Assembly: GCA_020350865.1 (NCBI GenBank)
Contig: CP070726.1
Span: 1,679,071-1,688,943 of the forward strand
Source of the DNA: Thermoplasmata archaeon
GTDB lineage: Archaea > Thermoplasmatota > Thermoplasmata > GCA-020350865
Reading direction: 5' to 3'
Length of the DNA stretch: 9,873 nt
The stretch's first letter is position 1, and the number at the start of each line of letters is the position of its first letter. A program made the translations under genes and the position numbers. The notes under the pieces are model-generated. The model was not told the DNA's origin. It was given only the letters and a program-made list of their open reading frames with translations, and searched no databases. Positions 5,501-9,873 of the stretch are shown one piece after another.

Positions 5501-7398
5501 CCGTCAAACAATTCGAGTACGACGGCGTGCTGGCGGGCTACTGGTTCTTTGTCCTGGACTTCTCGGCAGTGGACCTGTGGAACTGGCAGAGGGCAAATAT
5601 ACCTGGGAATCCGGTCTCGGAATACTACTATATCTACATGAAGATCAAGGACACCACGGACGACTACTTTGCCACCAATTCTTGGATAGTGGTGCACAAC
5701 GGCAGCCTCGGGTCCTATCCCAAGACAGAGTTACTGTACGACCCGGGATACATACCGGGAGGCGGCACTTTCGTGGATGTGAACGACGACGGCCTGGATG
5801 ACTCAATCAGTGTGGTAGCCGAACCTCTGGAACACATCTATAACAGCACCGATTACATCTATGTGAAGATATACACCAAAAGTGTCCAATCCCCCCCCAC
5901 GGACGCAACCTTCGACAACCTGGAGCTCCAGGACTTCCACGGCAACCAGATCATTTCCGGCGGGGAGGGCAGCCCCTCAGGAGTTCCCCTCAATCAGAAG
6001 ATAATAACACCGGTAGGCATTGACGGCACCAACTACACCATCGGCATAAACCTACTCAGGGCGGACAAGGACCCCTGGCTCATAGGGGAGAACGCGTACA
6101 CCATCATCATCCGCAACTTCAGGGACGACGATGAAAATGTCAGTTACATAGCCATTCCTTGCATGATAAAATCCCCTGCCTCCATAATGGATATTGTTAT
6201 TGGACATGATGATTCAGGCGGTCCCACCTCCGAAGATCAATATCACGGCCAGTACTATGAAAATATGAACGGATACTTCAATTTCTATGCTTACGCATGG
6301 GTAAGTGGGGGTTCAGGCCAATTAGATTATATTGGAGATATCAACTCGGTTGACTTCGAGGATGTTGACGATGACGATGACAGGGACATCATATGCGGAA
6401 GAGAGGGCTATAAATCAGGGGGTGGAAAAGATTTCTATTATACGTTTTCCATTTACTGGAACCTGGGCAACGGTTATTTCGACGAGGAGGTCATCAATGA
6501 CTCACTGCCCGGCGATCCGTATTCGGTTGTCGCAGGCGAGGTGGATTACGGCAACGATGCCTTAGACATCGTGGTTGGATGCTCTAACGGAGATGTGTTC
6601 GTTTTCTACAATGACGGCTATTGGACACAGGTAATGATAACAGATAATCAAAATGGAGGCGATGTGGATGATCCTCAGGACAAGGGACATACAATCGAGA
6701 TTGCCGACCTGGACGGGGACGGGGACGGGGACGTGGCTGTGGGAACAGACGATGGATTGAAAATCTTTAGGAACAATGGGGTAAGCAGTTGGGAAAATGT
6801 GATAAACTTCAACCCGGGAGAAGTCGTAAGCATCACAATCGATTTGATCAGTAATGACGCGTATCCCGATATCATCGTCGGGACTGCCGGAAGCGATATC
6901 TACAAAGTGATCAATACCGACGGTGATATTGGGAGCCTCCAATTGGTCGTAGTGGCAGAGGACATAAACGGTGCGAATCCAGTGTTTCTAGATGTGGGCA
7001 ACATCGACGGCGTGGGATATCCCGACATCGTCGCAGGGGCGGGAGGGAAGATCATGGTATACAACACATTTGATGGCGGCTCCAGTTGGAATCAAAATAT
7101 CAGCAATGTCGACGGCGGTTTTCCAACCGGAAGAAGCATAACCGCTCTGGAAGTGGGCAACATTGACGGTGCGATTGAAGACGACATCGCTGTCGCCACT
7201 GATCAATTATCAACCGGGCAACCAAAAACTGAACATGGAGGCAAGGTGTTAATGTACAGGAACCTGGGCAGGGCAACCGGCTCGATAGCTGAGGGCCATT
7301 GGAAGCGATTCGAGGTGGACGATCTCATAAGATACAACCTAGGTGGCATGCACATAAACTGCCTAGCCATCGGCGACGCCAACCTGGGAAATGCGTAA
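2506..7398 (+). CDS. Giant archaeal pilin fused to Ig-like repeats and an FG-GAP beta-propeller (putative pilus adhesin)
   Basis: The protein is 1630 residues. Residues 1-15 form a basic leader ending in DEHG; a prepilin peptidase would cut before VSEIIADILILAM, and residues about 16-43 make the hydrophobic pilin helix. Residues about 47-160 resemble the soluble part of archaeal type IV pilins, including HLSGEDL and a W-SPGE-W turn. Six tandem Ig-like domains of 102-111 residues follow (about 166-800), each opening with a 'P-x-h-x-x-x-W' element and carrying a 'DPDGYxDI' type loop. Residues about 801-1224 are not recognised. Residues 1225-1630 are FG-GAP/VCBS repeats with acidic Ca-binding loops such as DLDGDGDGD (1401-1409). 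Known relatives of these parts bind ligands or surfaces; I infer a membrane- or pilus-anchored adhesin, possibly at the pilus tip. A pilin gene and an assembly ATPase gene follow. No other signal peptide or C-terminal anchor is visible. Ordinary archaeal pilins are only about 120-250 residues, so this is a very large fusion. Confidence 0.85.
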   Translation: MRVKVRRKMKWDEHGVSEIIADILILAMTVVLFAIIFAFVWTLPAPNESTYADLEGDIELDPVGVTIYVNHLSGEDLRGSYTEIYLYKNVNEKIKILSTKGSPGDDPDNPWGYGLEDDDTWSPGETWTFYMVGVDSSDELEIKVWDSQVNFVVHSQKLLGAGVNDAPFVMERWYSPAPAMNASAVTISANVMDPDGWGDISANGSVYVDISQINKTYTTASMNMVSHTGTRILAQTAPIVIDKGEGTFTLTITVVDATGLKDTGRIVLNIGDTAKNAPQIRERWSIPEVGVNGTDITIYARVIDEDGYGNIDFPVMVDIGNLTNGTPVWLGMTDPEQDSIFERTVSPINVSLGDMYRVNFHVTDITGLEDSDYLDINVKSFNPVIARTWTVNQTGKDEEYIYVYAEVSDPDGYSDISDVWVNLSELNPAFEWVQMVDLEQDGIFESSVLIDVVAGGNKTLNFVARDNEGNDVAATMKVFVTTKMPPVILERWTNPHFPDNGSEVSIFARVIDPDGYEDLDYVQVNITALDRTLAENNTWTWVNMIDPNQDGNFINVTLVDREAGAYMIEFRAFDKGNNSAYATLNLTILPFRPRFLNVWTNPTIGRNGSSIQIYANVMDPNGYADIDTVTVDIVQLNQSLNQSDPMWMEMVDFNRNGTFLNVTMINVDETGIYILNFTVRDLDGNEATISHELIVTSYKPSIIQTWYSPSPAINGTNVTIYAWLWDDDGADDIASVMINVSALNSTLTWVNMTDPEEDGVFTVQTLIDAVNVSAVYNVTIEAFDTTGNPVNKTVGIQVDLTPPPSGEEDMVFIGDVTPNGVGSQGNIYCSAITKNGTTPNKRIAQVRVRVQWQGGWHYLTRMFDWYYKLLSPPHIIADSTSAGNIYRTVYFEALNDTGATIAYDNITLLILFDESGGEVKKGTALEQNVAWIANDQGFVITNNKTSNAMVQIFDINIVPKNEHVWVKIGSNTITNTEKTNIFQLRSRSTGKIVANFSSPVKQFEYDGVLAGYWFFVLDFSAVDLWNWQRANIPGNPVSEYYYIYMKIKDTTDDYFATNSWIVVHNGSLGSYPKTELLYDPGYIPGGGTFVDVNDDGLDDSISVVAEPLEHIYNSTDYIYVKIYTKSVQSPPTDATFDNLELQDFHGNQIISGGEGSPSGVPLNQKIITPVGIDGTNYTIGINLLRADKDPWLIGENAYTIIIRNFRDDDENVSYIAIPCMIKSPASIMDIVIGHDDSGGPTSEDQYHGQYYENMNGYFNFYAYAWVSGGSGQLDYIGDINSVDFEDVDDDDDRDIICGREGYKSGGGKDFYYTFSIYWNLGNGYFDEEVINDSLPGDPYSVVAGEVDYGNDALDIVVGCSNGDVFVFYNDGYWTQVMITDNQNGGDVDDPQDKGHTIEIADLDGDGDGDVAVGTDDGLKIFRNNGVSSWENVINFNPGEVVSITIDLISNDAYPDIIVGTAGSDIYKVINTDGDIGSLQLVVVAEDINGANPVFLDVGNIDGVGYPDIVAGAGGKIMVYNTFDGGSSWNQNISNVDGGFPTGRSITALEVGNIDGAIEDDIAVATDQLSTGQPKTEHGGKVLMYRNLGRATGSIAEGHWKRFEVDDLIRYNLGGMHINCLAIGDANLGNA
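3001..4905 (+). repeat. Six tandem Ig-like domains in the adhesin (protein-level repeats)
   Basis: Units begin at residues 166, 277, 383, 485, 593 and 700 of the adhesin, marked by MERWYSP, RERWSIP, ARTWTVN, LERWTNP, LNVWTNP and IQTWYSP. Each has an acidic loop (for example DPDGYEDL) about 30 residues later, and most then have 'W-h-x-M-x-D-x-x-x-D/N-G-x-F'. The region holds 30 N-x-S/T sequons in about 635 residues by my count. Nucleotide identity between units is low, so the duplication is old or the units have been diversified. The fold assignment is inferred from length and pattern. Confidence 0.7.
6178..7398 (+). repeat. FG-GAP/VCBS repeats forming a probable seven-bladed beta-propeller
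   Basis: Six full motifs of the form 'hhhGDhDxDxxxDhhVG' lie at adhesin residues about 1281-1298, 1340-1358, 1397-1413, 1441-1459, 1493-1511 and 1545-1565. The third (IADLDGDGDGDVAVG) is the classic form; the fourth has lost most of its acidic residues. Half motifs sit at the two ends: SIMDIVIG at 1226-1233 and LAIGDANLGNA at 1620-1630. Joined, they make a seventh motif, as in propellers closed by pairing of the N- and C-terminal strands. FG-GAP propellers form the head of integrin alpha chains and bind Ca in these loops. Confidence 0.75.
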
Positions 7399-7447
7399 GA
7401 TTCATGCGGGTTCATTGGAATGTAGGAGTACATAATCACAGCGACAA

Positions 7448-7456
7448 TTATATATA
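7448..7456 (+). promoter_or_regulatory. TATA box for the second pilin-like gene
   Basis: TTATATATA would place a start site near 7478, downstream of the adhesin stop and about 93 bases before the ATG at 7571. The pilin-like gene can therefore be transcribed apart from the adhesin, as would be needed if its product is required in larger amount. The leader contains a short hairpin, AGGCC-CTT-GGCCT (7491-7503). Confidence 0.55.
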
Positions 7457-7570
7457 CAATATTACCCATAATTAGGCGAACTCGATAAGAAGGCCCTTGG
7501 CCTCCAGAAAAACCAGTTCTTCACCTGCGTGCCTGAGATGGACCCGAATGCATGGGTAGGAAATAATGGA

Positions 7571-8434
7571 ATGGGAGATGAGAGCATCCGACAATTCAAA
7601 GAAGATGTTGATGGTGTTGCTGCAGTGATAGGCACGATACTGGCCCTGATGGTTTTTCTGGCTCTGATGTCCATGATCGTGCTCTATTGGGTCCCTGTGG
7701 CAATGGAGGGCAACGAGAAATCGCACATGAACAAGGTCATACAGGAGTTCAGTGACCTGAAAAACGGCATAGACGCCGTCATCACCTCGGATATCAGGAA
7801 CGACACAAGGGGTGTCACCATAGATTTGGGGGCTGACGGGTATCCCATGTTCGAGAGGGAGACCCCCGGGCAGCTCTCCCTGAAACCCAGTGATGAGCAC
7901 TTCAACTTGTCCTTTGCGGACAGCGGCGAGAACGTGTACGAGAATTCCTCAGGCAGCATCGACTTCACAGCCTACAACAGGTTCTACGTGAGGCAGACAC
8001 TGATCTACGAGAACGGTGCGGTGATACTGCACCAGAGTAAAGGCGATGTCCTCAGATCCGAGCCGAATCTTGCAGTGGAGATGGAGGGCGGCAACGTCAT
8101 CCTGGGAGTGACCCTGATATCGCTTCACCACGATACATCGGACAGCATAGCGGGCACGAGCTCTGAGGATGTCAGGTACACGCTCTGGTACACGGACAGG
8201 TGGACGTACACCAATATCACCTCAAACTATGTCACCATCAGCATTGTGTCCGAATACGCGGATGCCTGGGAAAGCTTCTACAACAAGTCCTTCACAAATG
8301 AAGGCCTGGTGGAAGGCACGGACTTCCACATAACAGCCACCTCAAACGGTATAATTATAAACATTGACAACGTTGCCCGCCTGAGCGTAACCCATGCCTA
8401 TATGGAGACTTTTATCGGCCGAGGGGTCTCATAA
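7571..8434 (+). CDS. Type IV pilin-like protein with long globular domain
   Basis: The product is about 287 residues. A short leader ending in EDVDG is followed by the hydrophobic helix VAAVIGTILALMVFLALMSM and a few more apolar residues, the layout of an archaeal prepilin with cleavage after residue 15 (Gly). After the helix, VAMEGNEKSHMNKVIQEF and LKNGIDAVI match a conserved-looking 'NExxHMxxVxxxFxxLKxxID' stretch that I recall from hypothetical archaeal pilin-like proteins; this is memory, not a search. The remaining 200 or so residues look beta-rich and carry five N-x-S/T sequons. There is no second membrane segment. The ATG at 7571 is chosen because it gives the shortest normal leader; an ATG at 7538 and a GTG at 7529 are in frame and would add 11 or 14 residues, and none of the three has a strong Shine-Dalgarno (GGTAGG at 7555-7560 is weak). 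It lies between the giant adhesin and the ATPase, so it is probably a subunit or minor pilin of the same machine. Confidence 0.75.
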   Translation: MGDESIRQFKEDVDGVAAVIGTILALMVFLALMSMIVLYWVPVAMEGNEKSHMNKVIQEFSDLKNGIDAVITSDIRNDTRGVTIDLGADGYPMFERETPGQLSLKPSDEHFNLSFADSGENVYENSSGSIDFTAYNRFYVRQTLIYENGAVILHQSKGDVLRSEPNLAVEMEGGNVILGVTLISLHHDTSDSIAGTSSEDVRYTLWYTDRWTYTNITSNYVTISIVSEYADAWESFYNKSFTNEGLVEGTDFHITATSNGIIINIDNVARLSVTHAYMETFIGRGVS

Positions 8435-8453
8435 TCGATTTCAAGCAATCGAT
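8434..8453 (+). other. Hairpin between the pilin-like gene and the ATPase gene
   Basis: ATCGATT and AATCGAT form a perfect 7-bp stem with the 6-base loop TCAAGC. The first base is the last base of the pilin stop codon, and the ATPase ribosome site (AAGGGGAT) follows 4 bases later. No T-run follows, so it does not look like a terminator; it may protect or punctuate the pilin mRNA or limit ATPase expression. Confidence 0.45.
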
Positions 8454-8467
8454 GGAAAGGGGATAGT

Positions 8468-9873
8468 ATGGCGACCGATACTGCAGCTGAGAGTGAGGAG
8501 GCAGTTTCCGAACAAGCCACAGGCATGCCTGCTGGGACGCCGGAAGTGGCCAGAAAGGTTAGAAAAGGCAAATTCTCCAGGATGAAGAACAGCTACATGA
8601 CGTTCTTTGCCCAGAAATTCAACAAGCAGCCTGTCAAGGTGATGCTGGCCGAGGGAATGAGGGAGGCCAAGACGGTGGAGCGAGGCTCAGTGCTTACAGA
8701 GATACCGGAGATCACGGACCCCAACATCGAGGAAATCGAATTCTACCCCGTAATCGAGCCGTTCACCTATGTGAGGATAGTATACAACAATGCCAGGAGC
8801 GAGTACATTTACGAGGGCATAGAGCCCCAGCTGTCCAAAAGGGAACAAGAGCTTTTGGACTACATGAAGGACACCCTCAAGATGACCCTCGGGTATGACT
8901 GGGAGAAGATGAGCGAGCAGGACAGAAGGGAATACCTGGAGGAGAACCTGAAGGCCATAATCCGAAGCAGGGGCGTGAAGGTGAATCCCAATGCCGAGGA
9001 CAAGCTCAGGTACTACATTCTCAGGGATTTCGTGGGCTACGGGCCCATCGACCTCCTCATTCAGGACGAGAGGGTGGAGGATACATCCTGCGACGGAGTC
9101 GAAATCCCCATCTTTATTTTCCATCGAGAGTTTGAATCCATAAAAACATCCATTATATTCGCGGATGAGGATGAATTGAATTCCTTTGTGATTTTGCTGG
9201 GCCAAAGATGCGGAAGGCAGGTGTCTGTGTCCCAGCCGATTTTGGACGGAACCACCATCGAGGGGCACAGGATCCAGGCCACCTATGCCAGGGAGGTCAC
9301 AACCCGCGGCTCCTCCTTCACAATCAGGCGTTTCAAGGAGAAGCCCTTCACACCTGTTGACCTTCTAAACTTCCACTCGGGCTCATCGGAAATGGTGGCC
9401 TACCTGTGGATTGCGGTGGAGCACGGGGAATCCATGATTATCGCAGGGGGAACGGCATCCGGGAAAACAGCCACCCTCAACGCCATCATGCTGTTCATTC
9501 CACCCACGGCAAAGATTGTGAGCATCGAAGACACCAGGGAGATCAACCTGTTTCACGAGAACTGGATACCCGGTGTCACGAGGATCGGGGTCGGGGAGAA
9601 AGGTGCCGATGGAAAGGCCGCGGGCGGTGTGGACATGTACGACCTGGTCAGGGCGGCGCTGAGGCAGAGGCCAAACTACATCATGGTGGGGGAGGTCAGG
9701 GGCAAGGAGACCTATACCATGTTCCAGGCCATGGCCACGGGCCATACCACATACGCCACCATGCATGCCGATTCCGTGAAGAGCATGGTCCACAGGCTTG
9801 AGAATCCCCCCATTTCATGTCCGAGAATTCTGCTGTCCGCTCTCAACAACGTCATTATTCAGAAACATGCCAG
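8468..9873 (+). CDS. Archaeal type II/IV secretion-system ATPase (FlaI/GspE2-like), C-terminus beyond the window
   Basis: The first 468 residues are present and the frame is open at the right edge. It is a hexameric AAA-like ATPase that drives assembly of pili, archaella or related appendages from the cytoplasmic face of the membrane. Residues about 1-45 are a charged, probably disordered tail. The N-terminal domain ends in RVEDTSCDG (about 203-211), typical of archaeal members. Catalytic features are complete: Walker A GGTASGKT (327-334), Asp box SIEDTREINL (352-361) followed by HENWIPGVTR, Walker B with Glu409 in YIMVGEVRG, and His box TGHTTYATMHAD (424-435). The ATG at 8468 has GGGG 5 bases upstream. 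It follows the pilin-like gene by 33 bases. In this family a FlaJ/TadC-like membrane protein is usually the next gene, which would lie outside the window. It could serve pili or an archaellum; the pilin-like neighbours, with no other archaellum genes in view, favour a pilus. The exact subfamily is not settled. Confidence 0.93.
   Translation, partial: MATDTAAESEEAVSEQATGMPAGTPEVARKVRKGKFSRMKNSYMTFFAQKFNKQPVKVMLAEGMREAKTVERGSVLTEIPEITDPNIEEIEFYPVIEPFTYVRIVYNNARSEYIYEGIEPQLSKREQELLDYMKDTLKMTLGYDWEKMSEQDRREYLEENLKAIIRSRGVKVNPNAEDKLRYYILRDFVGYGPIDLLIQDERVEDTSCDGVEIPIFIFHREFESIKTSIIFADEDELNSFVILLGQRCGRQVSVSQPILDGTTIEGHRIQATYAREVTTRGSSFTIRRFKEKPFTPVDLLNFHSGSSEMVAYLWIAVEHGESMIIAGGTASGKTATLNAIMLFIPPTAKIVSIEDTREINLFHENWIPGVTRIGVGEKGADGKAAGGVDMYDLVRAALRQRPNYIMVGEVRGKETYTMFQAMATGHTTYATMHADSVKSMVHRLENPPISCPRILLSALNNVIIQKHA

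Noticed and set aside
5058..5801. 247-residue open frame overlapping the adhesin in another plus-strand frame
   Set aside because: The translation is Arg/His-rich and low in hydrophobic residues, typical of a shadow frame in GC-rich coding DNA. The adhesin frame is uninterrupted here with sequons and beta-rich pattern.
7370..7398. Premature stop truncating the giant adhesin inside an FG-GAP motif
   Set aside because: The missing half of the motif is found at the start of the propeller (residues 1226-1233), so the end fits closure of a seven-bladed fold. None of the three frames after the stop resumes an FG-GAP motif.
8687..9793. Open frames opposite or overlapping the ATPase
   Set aside because: The plus-strand ATPase frame has all four signature motifs intact and explains the region.

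Overview
The window looks like chromosomal DNA from a euryarchaeon, most likely of the Thermoplasmata lineage. The grounds are TATA boxes of archaeal type at the expected distance upstream of genes, two proteins with the archaeal type IV pilin N-terminus (a short leader ending in Gly, then a hydrophobic helix of the GVSxxI type), an archaeal FlaI/GspE2-type secretion ATPase, and an AbrB-family regulator. The lineage is inferred from protein style; no rRNA or other marker gene is present.

Left part (1-1032): on the minus strand, a small SpoVT/AbrB-family regulator is followed 27 bases later by the start of a large RND/MMPL-type membrane transporter that runs off the left edge. Between the regulator and the next, divergent gene lies a short intergenic region with the regulator's TATA box, three 9-bp tandem units and an inverted repeat.

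Next (1033-2220, plus strand) is a soluble, Lys/Glu-rich helical protein built from about six copies of a roughly 65-residue repeat, starting at a TTG codon that a strong Shine-Dalgarno (SD) sequence supports. A 285-base intergenic region follows. It holds a 14-bp perfect palindrome directly upstream of a strong TATA box, then a leader that begins with a hairpin.

Right part (2506-9873, plus strand) is a surface-appendage locus. It starts with a 1630-residue protein that has a complete archaeal pilin domain at its N-terminus, six tandem Ig-like domains rich in N-glycosylation sequons, an unrecognised middle region, and a C-terminal FG-GAP/VCBS beta-propeller. A second pilin-like protein of about 287 residues follows behind its own TATA box. 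After a hairpin-containing gap of 33 bases comes the assembly ATPase, which runs off the right edge.

The simplest reading is an archaeal type IV pilus-like machine. The ATPase powers assembly, the smaller pilin-like protein is a structural or minor subunit, and the giant pilin fusion is an adhesin, perhaps at the tip, that carries an integrin-like head. The adhesin is the most notable item. Its last propeller blade appears to be split between the two ends of the domain, its base composition drops at the propeller boundary, and a putative operator sits on its promoter.
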